From Marinomonas profundi (lineage in GTDB: Bacteria > Pseudomonadota > Gammaproteobacteria > Pseudomonadales > Marinomonadaceae), in the NCBI RefSeq assembly GCF_020694005.1, contig NZ_CP073013.1, positions 1,374,578 to 1,438,577 of the forward strand: 64,000 nt of DNA. The letters run 5' to 3'. Positions within the stretch are counted from its first letter, which is position 1. Each line of letters opens with the position of its first letter. A model generated the notes under the pieces. That model was given only the letters and a program-made list of their open reading frames with translations. It did no database searches and had not been told where the DNA came from. A program made the translations under genes and the position numbers. Below are positions 16,827 to 29,236 of this stretch, piece by piece.

Positions 16827-18029
16827 TTAACGCGCTTTTTGTTTGTTGTAGACGTCGAAAATAACCGCCGCGAGCAAGACCAAGCCTTTAATAACCTGCT
16901 GCCAATCTATTCCTATACCCAATATCGACATCCCGTTATTCATCACGCCCATGATGAAGGCACCAATCACCGCACCGATGACTTTACCCACACCACCAGA
17001 CATAGAGGCGCCACCAATGAAGACCGCCGCAATAACGTCTAACTCCATGGCAAAACCCGCTTTTGGCGTGGCAGTATTTAAGCGTGCCGCAAAGATTAAC
17101 CCTGCCAGCGCGGCTAACATGCCCATGTTGGCAAAGGTCAAAAAGGTCAAACGTTCGGTATTAATGCCCGACAATTTCGCTGCCTTTACATTGCCCCCTA
17201 AGGCATAAATACGGCGGCCAACGGTCGTGCTATTGGTCAGAAAAGTATAAAGCGCGATCAACACCGCCATGATCATCAACACATTCGGTAAGCCACGGTA
17301 AGTGCTCAACATGTAAGACAAATAAATAATAGCCACGGCGATCAACGCGTTCTTAACAATAAAGAACGAAAAAGGCTCGTCTTGAATGCCGTATTTCAAA
17401 GCTTGAAACCGGCTGCGAGCCGCAAGAAACACAATCGCGCTGGCGGCTAACACACCCAATACAAGCGCGGTTACGTTAGGACGCCCCACACCGAACACAT
17501 CAGGAATAAAACCGGTACTTAATAATTGGAAACTTTCCGGAAAAGGACCAATAGACTGGCCTTCTAGTAAGGCCAAGGTCAAACCACGAAACACCAACAT
17601 GCCTGCCAAGGTGACGATAAACGCGGGGATCTTCCAGTAGGCAATCCAATAACCTTGTAAACCGCCGATAATCAAACCGACAACCAGACACGTAGGCACG
17701 ACCACAATGGTCGGCAAGTCATAATTCACCGCCATGACCGCCGCTAACGCACCGATAAAACCCGCTACCGAGCCGACCGATAAATCGATGTGCCCCGCGA
17801 CGATAACCAGCAACATGCCAATCGCCATAATGATGATGTAGCTGTTCTGTAAAAATAAATTGGTTAAGTTAACCGGACGCATCAAGATGCCATCGGTCAA
17901 AAACTGAAACATGCCCATGATGACCACCAGGGCGATCAACATGCCATAATCACGCATGTGCGTTTTTAAGTAATTGACAACCGAAGGAGCGGCTTGCTCC
18001 TCAGTGGACGTTTCTTTTGTTGTAGCCAT
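16827..18029 (-). CDS. gguB: Sugar ABC transporter permease GguB
   Basis: Inner-membrane permease of a CUT2-type sugar ABC importer (400 aa). It has about ten hydrophobic helices, the conserved AGHIDLSVGSVAGFIGALAA segment at about 98-117 and the C-terminal GGASMSGGVGKVIGAVIGAFIMGVM segment of the BPD_transp_2 family. The long N-terminal cytoplasmic tail and overall sequence match GguB/XylH-like permeases. The gene follows gguA by about 45 nt and precedes gguC by 10 nt, so all belong to one transcript. Confidence 0.92.
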   Translation of the reverse strand: MATTKETSTEEQAAPSVVNYLKTHMRDYGMLIALVVIMGMFQFLTDGILMRPVNLTNLFLQNSYIIIMAIGMLLVIVAGHIDLSVGSVAGFIGALAAVMAVNYDLPTIVVVPTCLVVGLIIGGLQGYWIAYWKIPAFIVTLAGMLVFRGLTLALLEGQSIGPFPESFQLLSTGFIPDVFGVGRPNVTALVLGVLAASAIVFLAARSRFQALKYGIQDEPFSFFIVKNALIAVAIIYLSYMLSTYRGLPNVLMIMAVLIALYTFLTNSTTVGRRIYALGGNVKAAKLSGINTERLTFLTFANMGMLAALAGLIFAARLNTATPKAGFAMELDVIAAVFIGGASMSGGVGKVIGAVIGAFIMGVMNNGMSILGIGIDWQQVIKGLVLLAAVIFDVYNKQKAR

Positions 18030-18073
18030 TATTCGTGCTCCCGCTATTATTCTCGCCGTTATTATTGCTATCG

Positions 18074-19615
18074 CTAGGCTTTTACTATCATGGACATGAT
18101 TTTCTCTTGGCTCGCGTCGGCTTTGTCTAACTCGCCAACCAAACGACCTTCGTTCATCACATAAATACGATCACACATGCCAAGTAACTCTGGCATCTCT
18201 GAAGAAATCATTACCACGCCTTTGCCGTCATCGGCGAGCTGGTTGATAATGCTGTAAATTTCAAACTTAGCGCCCACGTCTATGCCGCGGGTAGGTTCAT
18301 CTAAAATCAACACATCGGGTTGTGAATACAGCCACTTACTCAGCACCACTTTTTGTTGATTACCGCCGGATAAGTTCATCACCTTTTGAAACACACTTGG
18401 GGTGCGGATATTGAGCGCTTTGCGATAGTCTTCTGAGACACCGCGTTCAATGTTTCCGTCAATCACGCCAAATGAAGAAACGCGCGGAAGATTCGCCAAT
18501 GTGGTATTGATTTGAATGGTTTCTTCCAGAATCAAGCCCAACTCTTTACGGTCTTCGGTGACATACGCCAAGCCGCTTTTGATGGCTTTTGGTACGGTCG
18601 ATAAATCCGCCACTTCTCCGCGTAAACGCACTTCCCCTTGAATGTGTTTACCGTAGCTTTGGCCAAACAAACTCATCGCTAACTCAGTTCGACCTGAGCC
18701 CATTAAGCCCGCAATACCGACTATTTCGCCCGCGTGAACATTGAACTCGATATCGTGAATCATTTGGCGGTCAGCCGCGTCGGCGTGCCACACGTTCCAG
18801 CCACTGACTTCCATTAGCGTTTCACGGGGCTGGTTTTCGGACGTAGGCTTTTCTCGGGCGGGATAGCGGTGCGCCATATCTCGGCCCACCATGTCACGAA
18901 TAATGTCTTCTTCACTGATGTTCTGAGCATGACAATCCAACGTAGAGACCGACGCGCCATCACGAATCACCGTAATGCTGTCTGCTACGCGGCTGATTTC
19001 GTTCAATTTGTGGGTAATCAGAATAGAAGCAATGCCCTGAGCCTTCAGCTCCAGCAACAAATCAAGTAACTTAGCGCTGTCGTTTTCTTGTAGCGCCGCA
19101 GTGGGCTCATCCAAAATCAATAGTTTCACGTCTTTGGCAAGGGCTTTGGCAATTTCCACCAGCTGCTGCTTGCCCACACCCAATTGACCCACTAACGTTG
19201 AGGGTGACTCTTTTTTCAAACCGACTTTTTCTAATAAGTCTAAGGTACGAGAAAAGGTTTTTGGCCAGTTAATCACGCCGCCTTCGACATTTTCATTGCC
19301 TAAAAACAAATTCTCAGCAATCGATAACAGCGGTACGAGCGCTAGTTCTTGGTGAATAATAATGATGCCTTTTTCTTCGCTGCCCTTAATACCCGAGAAC
19401 GCGACGGTCTCACCATTAAAAAGAATATCGCCATCGTAACTTCCGTGTGGATAAACCCCGCTCAACACCTTCATTAGGGTCGACTTACCCGCACCATTTT
19501 CACCCACTAAAGCGTGAATTTCACCGGCTCGAACTTTCAGATTCACCGAATCGAGGGCTTTTACACCAGGAAAGGTCTTGGTAATGCTGCGCATTTCCAA
19601 AATGATATTTTCCAT
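18074..19615 (-). CDS. gguA: Sugar ABC transporter ATPase GguA
   Basis: Cytoplasmic ATPase of the sugar importer (about 513 aa) with two fused ABC domains, as usual for CUT2 transporters. Domain 1 has Walker [10 protein letters not shown] and Walker [12 protein letters not shown]. Domain 2 has a degenerate Walker [10 protein letters not shown] but a full [15 protein letters not shown] signature and [15 protein letters not shown]. The frame is open upstream to 19645, but the family N-terminus [13 protein letters not shown] begins at the ATG at 19615. It lies about 120 nt behind chvE. Confidence 0.93.
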   Translation of the reverse strand: MENIILEMRSITKTFPGVKALDSVNLKVRAGEIHALVGENGAGKSTLMKVLSGVYPHGSYDGDILFNGETVAFSGIKGSEEKGIIIIHQELALVPLLSIAENLFLGNENVEGGVINWPKTFSRTLDLLEKVGLKKESPSTLVGQLGVGKQQLVEIAKALAKDVKLLILDEPTAALQENDSAKLLDLLLELKAQGIASILITHKLNEISRVADSITVIRDGASVSTLDCHAQNISEEDIIRDMVGRDMAHRYPAREKPTSENQPRETLMEVSGWNVWHADAADRQMIHDIEFNVHAGEIVGIAGLMGSGRTELAMSLFGQSYGKHIQGEVRLRGEVADLSTVPKAIKSGLAYVTEDRKELGLILEETIQINTTLANLPRVSSFGVIDGNIERGVSEDYRKALNIRTPSVFQKVMNLSGGNQQKVVLSKWLYSQPDVLILDEPTRGIDVGAKFEIYSIINQLADDGKGVVMISSEMPELLGMCDRIYVMNEGRLVGELDKADASQEKIMSMIVKA

Positions 19616-19735
19616 AAAACATCCCATTAGCGTGCGCACTACCACGGTATCAACACAGTGAGTAATGCGTACGCTGGCTTATTATTGTTGAATTAGGACA
19701 ATAGAAACTTTGTTTAGCACAGTAGTCGTGTGCGT

Positions 19736-20797
19736 TTATTCGACTTGGGACTTGGTGTAATAACCACTGCCTAGCAACACATCTTGCCAGTTGGATTTAT
19801 CCACCGTGACAGGCTCAAGCAAGTAGCTAGGAATAACTTTTATACCGTTATCATAGGTTGTCGTATCATTGATTTGCGGTGTAGCGTCATTCAATACCGC
19901 CTGTACCATACCCACGGTGACGTTAGCCAATTCACGCGTATCTTTAAATATGGTCGAGTATTGTTCACCCGCGATAATAGATTTCACCGATGGCACTTCA
20001 GCGTCTTGACCACTCACAACCGGCATAGGCAGGTCACCGGAGCCGTAACCGACACCTTTAAGAGAAGACAAAATACCAATCGAAATACCGTCATAGGGAG
20101 ACAAAACACCGTCGATCTGTTTGTTGGTGTAATGCGCCGAAAGCAGGTTATCCATACGCGCTTGAGCAGTAGCGCCATCCCAGCGTAACGTGCCCACTGT
20201 GTCCATGCCCATCTGACCAGACACAACGTTTATCTTGCCAGAATCGATCATTGGCTGAAGTACAGACATGGCGCCGTTATAGAAGAAATAGGCGTTATTA
20301 TCGTCTGGCGAACCGCCAAACAATTCTACGTTGTAAGGGCCTTTACCACTTTTTTCCATGCCGCTCACCAACGATTTCGCTTGCAGCACGCCGACTTTGA
20401 AATTATCAAACGTCGCGTAGTAACTCACATAAGGGCTGTTTTTAATCAGGCGATCATAGGAAATGACTTTAATGCCAGCCGCATCGGCGTTTTCTAATGC
20501 GTTAGACAATGTCGTGCCATCAATCGCGGCGATCACTAACACATCAACGCCTTTTACGATCATGTTTTCAATTTGAGATAACTGGTTGGGGATTTCATCT
20601 TCTGCGTATTGCAGATCCACTTTATACCCTGCGTCTTGGAAAAGTTTTACCATGGAATCACCATCGGTGATCCAGCGAGCAGAGGACTTGGTTGGCATGG
20701 CAATACCCACATAACCATTCGCCGCCAAAGCGCTCGCAGAACTTAGCGCTGTGGCACCCAGTACTAAACCCGCAATGGCATTCTTTAGATAGTTCAT
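19736..20797 (-). CDS. chvE: Periplasmic sugar-binding protein ChvE
   Basis: Sugar-binding lipid-free periplasmic protein (353 aa) of the Peripla_BP_4 family. Residues 1-25 are a signal peptide ([15 protein letters not shown]), followed by the ChvE hallmarks [37 protein letters not shown] and SYDRLI. Agrobacterium ChvE binds arabinose, xylose, galactose and glucose, feeding both uptake and sugar sensing. It is the first gene of the chvE-gguA-gguB-gguC-SDR-dehydratase run. A GGAGA site precedes the ATG. The promoter region (20798-20990) is rich in dyads. Confidence 0.93.
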   Translation of the reverse strand: MNYLKNAIAGLVLGATALSSASALAANGYVGIAMPTKSSARWITDGDSMVKLFQDAGYKVDLQYAEDEIPNQLSQIENMIVKGVDVLVIAAIDGTTLSNALENADAAGIKVISYDRLIKNSPYVSYYATFDNFKVGVLQAKSLVSGMEKSGKGPYNVELFGGSPDDNNAYFFYNGAMSVLQPMIDSGKINVVSGQMGMDTVGTLRWDGATAQARMDNLLSAHYTNKQIDGVLSPYDGISIGILSSLKGVGYGSGDLPMPVVSGQDAEVPSVKSIIAGEQYSTIFKDTRELANVTVGMVQAVLNDATPQINDTTTYDNGIKVIPSYLLEPVTVDKSNWQDVLLGSGYYTKSQVE

Positions 20798-20886
20798 TAG
20801 CGTCTCCTGTTACGGCCGAGCAAGCACTATCAAAGAACAAGTATCATGCGGCCATAGAATTTTTATGATTATTTTTTTAGCGCTCA

Positions 20887-20978
20887 TTAGGTCTTGAAAA
20901 ACCTACCATGCAGATTAGGTAAAATGAACATATCATTCAAATAGAATAAACGACGTTAGACATACCACAAATGGTATG
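20887..20978. promoter_or_regulatory. Clustered dyads in the chvE promoter region
   Basis: Three alternating copies of TAGGT/ACCTA occur at 20888-20892, 20901-20905 and 20916-20920. TGAA-N7-TTCA is at 20925-20939, and a perfect CATACCA-CAAA-TGGTATG inverted repeat is at 20961-20978. These lie in the 294-bp divergent gap between chvE and the Kef-type gene and are candidate operators for the LysR/GbpR regulator. No binding evidence is available. Confidence 0.4.
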
Positions 20979-21091
20979 AAAAATAATTAAGGCAATGCAT
21001 CAAATAGCCGTATTAGCTGCTGCACGGCTTCTACAAATTTCGTATGATATTTTTAGTCTTTATACTCCCCCTATCAACCTAGAAGGATACT

Positions 21092-22675
21092 ATGGAATTT
21101 ATTTGGATTTTGTTCGCATTTGTCTGCGGACTGGCCGTCAAAATGATCAACTTACCGCCATTGATCGGCTTTTTGCTTGCTGGTTTTCTACTAAATTACT
21201 TTGGCTTCGAGTCTAATGACACCCTAGAAACACTGGCCAACATTGGCATCACCTTGATGCTGTTTAGTATTGGCCTAAAACTGCATGTCAAAGATCTGCT
21301 AAAACGCGAAGTATGGGCATCCACCCTCAGTCATATGGGTGTTTCGAGCCTGCTGTTCGCGGCAATTGCCTTGCTGCTTGGCATTTTTAGTTTGCCTTAT
21401 TTTGGTCTGCTTGAGTTTAAAACCGCGGCACTGATTGGCTTCGCACTGAGTTTTTCCAGTACCGTCTGTGTAATGAAACTGTTAGAAGAAAATGGCGAAC
21501 TAAAAACCCGCCACGGCCAACTCGCACTGGGCATTTTGGTCATGCAAGACATAGTGGCGGTGATATTCCTCGTCGCGGCAACGGGTAAAATCCCTTCTAT
21601 CTGGGCCTTAGGCTTATTTGGCTTACTGCTTATTCGTCCGCTAATCAACAAAATCGTCGACAAATCTGGGCACGGCGAAATGCTGCCATTAACCGGGCTT
21701 TTTCTCGCGCTGGGAGGTTACGAGTTATTTTATTTAGTCGGTGTAAAAGGCGATTTAGGCGCGCTCATTTTTGGCATTTTATTGGCGTCTCACCCCAAAG
21801 CCACGGAAATGAACAAATCGCTGATGAATTTCAAAGACCTGTTCCTGATTGGCTTCTTTTTATCTATTGGTTTTACCGCCTTACCCACCGTTAGCATGAT
21901 AGGTATGAGCTTGATTATCACCTTAATCATTTTGGTTAAATTTGCGCTGTTCTTTGCCTTAATGACCAAGATGAAACTGCGCGGTAGAACCTCTTTTTTA
22001 TCGTCACTGATCCTTTCCAACTACAGTGAATTTGGCCTAATTGTGGTGGCATTAAGTGTCGCTAATGGCTGGCTCGAAAAAGAATGGTTAGTCATTTTAG
22101 CCCTCGCCGTGTCTATTTCCTTTATCATTACCAGCGTCATTTATCGCCAATCTCATCGCCTCTACCGCAACAACAAAGAAACCATTCGTCAATTCGAAAG
22201 CCGCCAATGCCTGCCGGAAGACACCTTCACCCAACCTAAAGGCGCCGAGGTATTAATCGTCGGTCTGGGTCGAGTCGGACGAGGCGCTTTTACATCGCTT
22301 AAAGGCGTGATGGGTGATGCCGTCGCAGGCATGGATACCGACCGTAAGCGCATCCGAATCATGCAAGACGTCAATGAAAATGTGTTTTATGGTGACGGGG
22401 AAGACGCCGACCTCTGGGAGCGTTTAGACACCAGAGGAATTCGCTTAATCATGTTGGCCTTACCCATAGCCGAAGACAGCACCAACATTGCCATCCAGCT
22501 GCGCAAAGCCAACTACCAAGGCCAAATCGCCGCCATCGCCCGCTACCAAGACGAACGCGACACACTGCTGGCATCTGGCATCAACAACGTCTTCAACTTC
22601 TACACCGAAGCCGGAACGGGGTTTGCAGAAGAAAGCTTGGCATTGATTCAACCAGCGGAAAGCACCGCAGCGTAG
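21092..22675 (+). CDS. Kef-type CPA2 cation:proton antiporter with TrkA-N domain
   Basis: Inner-membrane monovalent-cation:proton antiporter (527 aa). The N-terminal ~370 residues hold 12-13 hydrophobic helices of the Na_H_Exchanger family (PPLIGFLLAGFLL, GFALSFSSTVCVMKLLEE, MQDIVAVIF). The C-terminal ~150 residues are a TrkA-N (RCK) Rossmann domain starting at VLIVGLGRVGRGAF, which would bind a nucleotide and gate transport. There is no TrkA-C domain. It resembles E. coli YbaL/KefB; K+ efflux is likely but the ion is inferred. AAGGA precedes the ATG. It is a single-gene unit ended by a shared terminator. Confidence 0.9.
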   Translation: MEFIWILFAFVCGLAVKMINLPPLIGFLLAGFLLNYFGFESNDTLETLANIGITLMLFSIGLKLHVKDLLKREVWASTLSHMGVSSLLFAAIALLLGIFSLPYFGLLEFKTAALIGFALSFSSTVCVMKLLEENGELKTRHGQLALGILVMQDIVAVIFLVAATGKIPSIWALGLFGLLLIRPLINKIVDKSGHGEMLPLTGLFLALGGYELFYLVGVKGDLGALIFGILLASHPKATEMNKSLMNFKDLFLIGFFLSIGFTALPTVSMIGMSLIITLIILVKFALFFALMTKMKLRGRTSFLSSLILSNYSEFGLIVVALSVANGWLEKEWLVILALAVSISFIITSVIYRQSHRLYRNNKETIRQFESRQCLPEDTFTQPKGAEVLIVGLGRVGRGAFTSLKGVMGDAVAGMDTDRKRIRIMQDVNENVFYGDGEDADLWERLDTRGIRLIMLALPIAEDSTNIAIQLRKANYQGQIAAIARYQDERDTLLASGINNVFNFYTEAGTGFAEESLALIQPAESTAA

Positions 22676-22695
22676 ATGCCATTCAAAAAACAGAC

Positions 22696-22731
22696 AAAAA
22701 CGCCAATCAGATGACTCTGATTGGCGTTTTT
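22696..22731. terminator. Bidirectional terminator between the Kef-type gene and gltD
   Basis: A 16-bp perfect stem (22696-22711 with 22716-22731; core ACGCCAATCAGA) closes a TGAC tetraloop. It starts with A residues and ends with T residues, so it can serve both convergent genes. Confidence 0.92.
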
Positions 22732-22762
22732 AATAAGACATTGGTTAGCTAAGCCGTTGTGA

Positions 22763-24190
<1,428 letters not shown>

Positions 24191-24303
24191 CTATCTCCTC
24201 GGCTGCTTGTAAACAAGCAGCGCTTCTCTCAAATGGGTCAGACTGATTCGTTCATAACGCTTGGATTGATTCTTAACTCAACCAAGCGCGATAACAGCGT
24301 GTT

Positions 24304-27300
24304 TTATTCCGGACGTTGACGAGTGTTTGCCAAGAGTGCGCCTAAGCTGGCGGCTTTTGGTTTGACTAGCCAGAACTTGCCAATGTAGTCATAGAAGTTT
24401 TCTAGGATCTCTTGGCCCCATTCGCTGTCGGTTTCTCGGACGTATTCTTCGATCACAGAGCGAAGGTGTGAACGATATTCTTCCGTCAATTCCGTACCGA
24501 TGCGGTGAATTTCCACCAATTCGTGGTTGTACTTATCCACGAAGGTACGGTCTAAATCGAGCACATAGGCAAAACCGCCTGTCATACCCGCACCAAAGTT
24601 GTAACCAGTATTACCCAGTACCGTCACCATGCCGCCGGTCATGTATTCACAGCAATGGTCGCCCGCGCCTTCAATAACGGAGTGAGTACCAGAGTTACGC
24701 ACCGCAAAACGTTCACCGGCCGTACCGGCCGCAAACAATTTACCGCCCGTCGCACCGTATAAGCAGGTGTTACCGATAATGGCAGAATCTTGTGATTTGA
24801 AAATCGAGCCTTTTGGCGAGCGAATCACCAGCTTGCCGCCTGTCATGCCTTTGCCCACGTAATCGTTGGCATCGCCTTCTAGGTACATGTTCAAGCCACC
24901 CGCGTTCCATACCCCGAAACTCTGACCTGCTGTCCCCGTCAGTTTTAAGGTTAATGGCACATCAGACATACCTTGGTTGCCATATCGCTTGGCAATTTCA
25001 CCAGACAATCGCGCACCAATAGAACGGTCACAGTTGGTCACGTCAAACGCAAATTCGCCGCCTTCTTTCTCTTCAATCACGTCTTTTACCGTGTCCCACA
25101 TTTTTAGCGCCAATAGGCCTTTATCATGTGGAGGGTTAAAGGGTGTTTCACAGTATTGCGCTTTGTCCGCTGGAATCAGGTCGTTTTTCAGAATCGGCGA
25201 CAAGTCTAGGTTACGTTGCTTATCGGTTTCCCCTGGCAAAATCGCCAATAGATCCGTGCGACCGATCAAATCTTGTAATCGCGCCACACCCAACTTCGCT
25301 AACCATAAACGTGTATCTTCAGCCATAAAGCGGAAGAAATTTTTGATCATCTCGACCGTGCCGATGAAATGCTCATCGCGCAGCATTTGATCTTGCGTCG
25401 CCACACCGGTTGCACAGTTATTCAAGTGACAAATACGCAAGAACTTACAGCCCATGGCCACCATTGGCGTGGTACCAAAACCAAAGCTTTCCGCGCCTAA
25501 AATAGCCGCTTTCACCACGTCTAGACCGGTTTTTAAACCGCCGTCGGTTTGTAGGCGAATTTTGCCACGCAAATCATTAGAGCGAAGCGCTTGTTGTGCT
25601 TCCGCCAAACCTAGCTCCCAAGGCGAACCCGCATGACGAATAGAGGTAATTGGCGACGCCGCCGTACCACCATCGTAACCAGAAATAGTAATCAAATCGG
25701 CGTACGCTTTCGCTACACCGGCGGCGATCGTGCCCACACCCGGTTCAGAAACCAGTTTCACCGATACCAAAGCATCTGGGTTGACTTGTTTCAAATCGAA
25801 AATCAGCTGCGCCAAATCCTCGATAGAATAAATATCGTGGTGCGGTGGCGGTGAAATCAAGGTAACGCCTGGCACGGCATAACGTAGACGAGCAATTAAG
25901 CCGTTGACTTTACCACCGGGAAGCTGACCGCCTTCACCCGGTTTCGCGCCTTGCGCGACTTTAATCTGCAGCACTTCTGCGTTGACCAAATATTCGGGTG
26001 TCACACCAAAACGGCCAGAGGCGATTTGCTTGATCTTAGAACGACGCTCAGTACCGTGACGAGCGGGGTCTTCACCACCCTCACCAGAGTTAGAGCGACA
26101 ACCTAATTCGTTCATTGCTTGGGCTAGGGCTTCGTGTGCTTCTGGTGACAAGGCACCCAACGACATACCCGCTGAGTCAAAGCGAGGTAGAATCGCTTCA
26201 ATGGATTCCACTTTGTCCAACGCAATCGCTTTCGCTTTATCTGACAAGGTAAACAAGTCGCGCAACATAGACGCTGGGCGGTTGTTCACTAGCTCAGTGT
26301 ATTTAGTGAAATCTTCAAAACGTCCACTGCCTACTGCGGTTTGTAGATTGCGTACCACGTCTGGGTTAAAGGCATGATATTCCGCTTCATGGACGTATTT
26401 TAAATAGCCACCTTGCTGAATCGGTTTACGCAATTTCCAAGCATTACCGGCGATGGTTTCTTGATCTTTTTGGAAGTCTTCAAAACGCGCGCCTTTAATA
26501 CGGCTTGGCACGCCTTTGAAACACAGGTCGACCACTTTTGTGTCCAAACCAACGGCTTCAAACAATTGCGCGCCACGGTATGAAGCAATCGTCGAAATCC
26601 CCATTTTGGAGATGATCTTCATCAGGCCTTTGTTGATGCCTTTACGGTATTTCACGTGGCAAGCGATTGGATCACCCAAGACTTCGCCTTTATCAACCAT
26701 GTCGTTGATGAGACGATAAGAAAGATAGGGGTAAACCGCTGTCGCGCCAAAGCCGAGCAACACCGCGAATTGATGAGGATCACGGGCAAAGCCAGTGTCA
26801 GCAATGATGTTAGAATCACAACGCAAACCCTGCTTCGACAAATGATGATGCACCGCGCCTACGGCCATAGGCGAAGGAATCGGCAAATGACCTTTGGCGA
26901 TATCACGGTCCGTCAGCACGACAATCACCGCACCATTACGCACCACTTCTTCCGCTTTCAATTGCAAGTTTTTAATCGCTTGCTCAAGAGACACGTCTTC
27001 TGGGTTGTAATTGGTGTTTAAGCGAATCAAACGGAAACGGTGATCGTCTAACGCCAACAAACGGCTGTATTTTCGAGCCGACAGAATCGGTGACGACAAG
27101 ATAATACGGTTAGCGTGCTTTGGCGTTTCTTCAAATAAGTTACGTTCTACGCCGATGCAAGTTTCCAGCGACATCACCACAGATTCACGCAGTGGATCGA
27201 TTGGTGGGTTCGTCACCTGAGCAAACTTCTGGCGGAAATAATCCGTCACGGGGCGAGTTTGGCTCGACATAACCGCCATTGGCGTATCGTCACCCATAGA

Positions 27301-28755
27301 ACCAACCGCTTCGTGGCCGCTTTCCGCCAAGGGACGGAAAATCTGCTCGCGCTCCTCAAAAGACACTTGGAACATCTTCTGATACGTGAGCATTTCTTCT
27401 TTAGTGAAAGGTTCAAACTCAAGAGAGGACTCTTCCAACAAAGATTCGATCCGAATCGCTTCCTGCTTCAACCATTTTTTGTATGGGTGCATGGATTTAA
27501 GACGATTATCAATGTCATCCGTATGCAGCACTTTGCCATTTTGCGTATCGATGACCAACATTTGGCCTGGGCCAACACGGCCTTTCGACACGACATCTTC
27601 TGGTTTATAGCCGTAAGTACCGACTTCAGAAGCCAGCGTAATAAAACCGTTCTTAGTGATAACCCAACGCGCTGGGCGTAAACCGTTACGGTCTAGCATA
27701 CAAATCGCATGACGTCCGTCGGTCATCACCAAGCCTGCTGGGCCATCCCAAGGATCCATGTGCATAGAGTTATACTGGTAAAAAGCACGCAACTCTGGAT
27801 CCATGTTTTCCACGTTTTGCCACGCTGGTGGAATGATCAAACGCGCCGCACGGAAAATATCCACGCCGCCGGTTACCAAGACTTCCAACATGTTATCCAT
27901 GGAAGAAGAGTCAGAACCGGTTAAGTTAACGATAGGCTGAAGGTCTTGCAGCTCAGGGATAAGCGGTGTGCGCAGCTTGCTACTACGCGCCAATGCCCAA
28001 TTACGGTTACCTTCGATAGTATTGATCTCACCGTTGTGCGCCAACATACGAAACGGTTGCGCCAATGGCCACTTAGGCAAGGTGTTAGTGGAGAAACGCT
28101 GATGGAAAACACAAATCGCCGTTTGCATTTTTTCATTGCCCAAGTCTTTATAAAAGAAAGGCAAGTCCACTGGCATCATCAAACCTTTGTACGCCAACAC
28201 CTTGTCGGACAAAGAACAGATATAGAAGTTTTCGTATTGCGCTAGGGCGATTTCCGTTTGACGACGTGCGACAAACAAACGCGTTGCAAAAGTTCGCGCA
28301 TCCATACGATTGCTGTCGACAAACACTTGCTCGATACGAGGCAAGCAATCCATCGCAATCATACCAAGACAAGACGCATCGATTGGCACATCACGCCAAC
28401 CCACCACATTCAAACCTTCATCGATCAGCTTTTTAGTTAAGGTGTCGCGCTGCTCAGTGGCAAGCGTTTCATCTTGATCAAGAAACACCATGCCGATGCC
28501 ATAAAGGTCAGACAAGGTGTGATTAAATAGCGCATGTGCTTCGCCACGTAAAAATAGATCTGGCTTTTGGATAAGAAGACCACAGCCGTCACCCGTTTTA
28601 CCATCAGCGGCGATACCGCCACGGTGCGTCATACATGTCAAAGACTCAATGGCTGTTTTAAGTAATTCATGGCTAGTATTGCCTTCCATATGCGCAATTA
28701 AGCCAAAGCCACAGTTGTCTTTGAACTCGCCAGGACGATAAAGACCTGCATTCAT
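24304..28755 (-). CDS. gltB: Glutamate synthase (NADPH) large subunit
   Basis: Alpha subunit of glutamate synthase (1483 aa, full length). The class-II glutamine amidotransferase domain begins at Cys15 ([12 protein letters not shown]), so residues 1-14 are a propeptide to be removed. The central domain follows, then the FMN-binding synthase domain with the 3Fe-4S cysteines near 1103, 1109 and 1114 ([13 protein letters not shown]), and a C-terminal GXGXG beta-helix ([20 protein letters not shown]). It makes glutamate for ammonia assimilation with GltD. A GGGAG site precedes the ATG. Confidence 0.97.
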   Translation of the reverse strand: MNAGLYRPGEFKDNCGFGLIAHMEGNTSHELLKTAIESLTCMTHRGGIAADGKTGDGCGLLIQKPDLFLRGEAHALFNHTLSDLYGIGMVFLDQDETLATEQRDTLTKKLIDEGLNVVGWRDVPIDASCLGMIAMDCLPRIEQVFVDSNRMDARTFATRLFVARRQTEIALAQYENFYICSLSDKVLAYKGLMMPVDLPFFYKDLGNEKMQTAICVFHQRFSTNTLPKWPLAQPFRMLAHNGEINTIEGNRNWALARSSKLRTPLIPELQDLQPIVNLTGSDSSSMDNMLEVLVTGGVDIFRAARLIIPPAWQNVENMDPELRAFYQYNSMHMDPWDGPAGLVMTDGRHAICMLDRNGLRPARWVITKNGFITLASEVGTYGYKPEDVVSKGRVGPGQMLVIDTQNGKVLHTDDIDNRLKSMHPYKKWLKQEAIRIESLLEESSLEFEPFTKEEMLTYQKMFQVSFEEREQIFRPLAESGHEAVGSMGDDTPMAVMSSQTRPVTDYFRQKFAQVTNPPIDPLRESVVMSLETCIGVERNLFEETPKHANRIILSSPILSARKYSRLLALDDHRFRLIRLNTNYNPEDVSLEQAIKNLQLKAEEVVRNGAVIVVLTDRDIAKGHLPIPSPMAVGAVHHHLSKQGLRCDSNIIADTGFARDPHQFAVLLGFGATAVYPYLSYRLINDMVDKGEVLGDPIACHVKYRKGINKGLMKIISKMGISTIASYRGAQLFEAVGLDTKVVDLCFKGVPSRIKGARFEDFQKDQETIAGNAWKLRKPIQQGGYLKYVHEAEYHAFNPDVVRNLQTAVGSGRFEDFTKYTELVNNRPASMLRDLFTLSDKAKAIALDKVESIEAILPRFDSAGMSLGALSPEAHEALAQAMNELGCRSNSGEGGEDPARHGTERRSKIKQIASGRFGVTPEYLVNAEVLQIKVAQGAKPGEGGQLPGGKVNGLIARLRYAVPGVTLISPPPHHDIYSIEDLAQLIFDLKQVNPDALVSVKLVSEPGVGTIAAGVAKAYADLITISGYDGGTAASPITSIRHAGSPWELGLAEAQQALRSNDLRGKIRLQTDGGLKTGLDVVKAAILGAESFGFGTTPMVAMGCKFLRICHLNNCATGVATQDQMLRDEHFIGTVEMIKNFFRFMAEDTRLWLAKLGVARLQDLIGRTDLLAILPGETDKQRNLDLSPILKNDLIPADKAQYCETPFNPPHDKGLLALKMWDTVKDVIEEKEGGEFAFDVTNCDRSIGARLSGEIAKRYGNQGMSDVPLTLKLTGTAGQSFGVWNAGGLNMYLEGDANDYVGKGMTGGKLVIRSPKGSIFKSQDSAIIGNTCLYGATGGKLFAAGTAGERFAVRNSGTHSVIEGAGDHCCEYMTGGMVTVLGNTGYNFGAGMTGGFAYVLDLDRTFVDKYNHELVEIHRIGTELTEEYRSHLRSVIEEYVRETDSEWGQEILENFYDYIGKFWLVKPKAASLGALLANTRQRPE

Positions 28756-29236
28756 ACACCAACTCCCACAATTGAAACGTAAAAATAAAAATTAGATAAA
28801 ATTCGACTATCAGATGGCTGGGCTAAAAAGCGCAAGCATAGACAAGTTCGCTTCGAGAATGACTATCATCTACCCAAAACACCACCTAAATGGACGGTCA
28901 TACTACCCTGCCAAAGATCACGACTCAAATGGACACAGGCTTGCTTTATGTCATTTTGGCGTTTTTTACAGGGGGTTTAGCGGCAAATAATCAGGAGTTA
29001 GAGAATTATCTATGGCTGGAGTTTTTCCAAGCAGAAAATTCCACTGTTCATTGAGGTTTTTCAGGGAATTACAGTGATTTTTACTTAATTGAGGGTTTTA
29101 CCATACAAAAGCCTCACAAAAAGAGGCTTTGATGGCATTTTATACAGGTTTAATCCGCAACAAGGGGCAAATAAAACAAGCTGACACCTTGGTGCGGTAA
29201 CAGGCGCCAACGAAAGTAAGGCGAAGGCAGAGGTGA
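28756..29236. other. 481-bp intergenic gap upstream of gltB
   Basis: No convincing coding sequence on either strand. It must hold the gltB promoter (right of 28755) and, towards 29108-29130, a hairpin that probably ends the damX operon. No riboswitch or repeat was recognised. Confidence 0.6.
29105..29130 (-). terminator. Probable terminator of the aroK-aroB-damX operon
   Basis: The arms AAAGCCTC (29108-29115) and GAGGCTTT (29123-29130) form an 8-bp stem with a 7-nt loop, followed by a short TTTT on the minus strand about 107 nt after the damX stop. The T-run is short. Confidence 0.5.

Noticed and set aside
20995..21216. 73-codon frame overlapping the start of the Kef-type gene
   Set aside because: Overlaps the true gene in another frame; the true start has AAGGA and a family N-terminus.
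27259..27681. 140-codon plus-strand frame
   Set aside because: Antisense shadow of gltB; Arg/His-rich with no recognisable domain.
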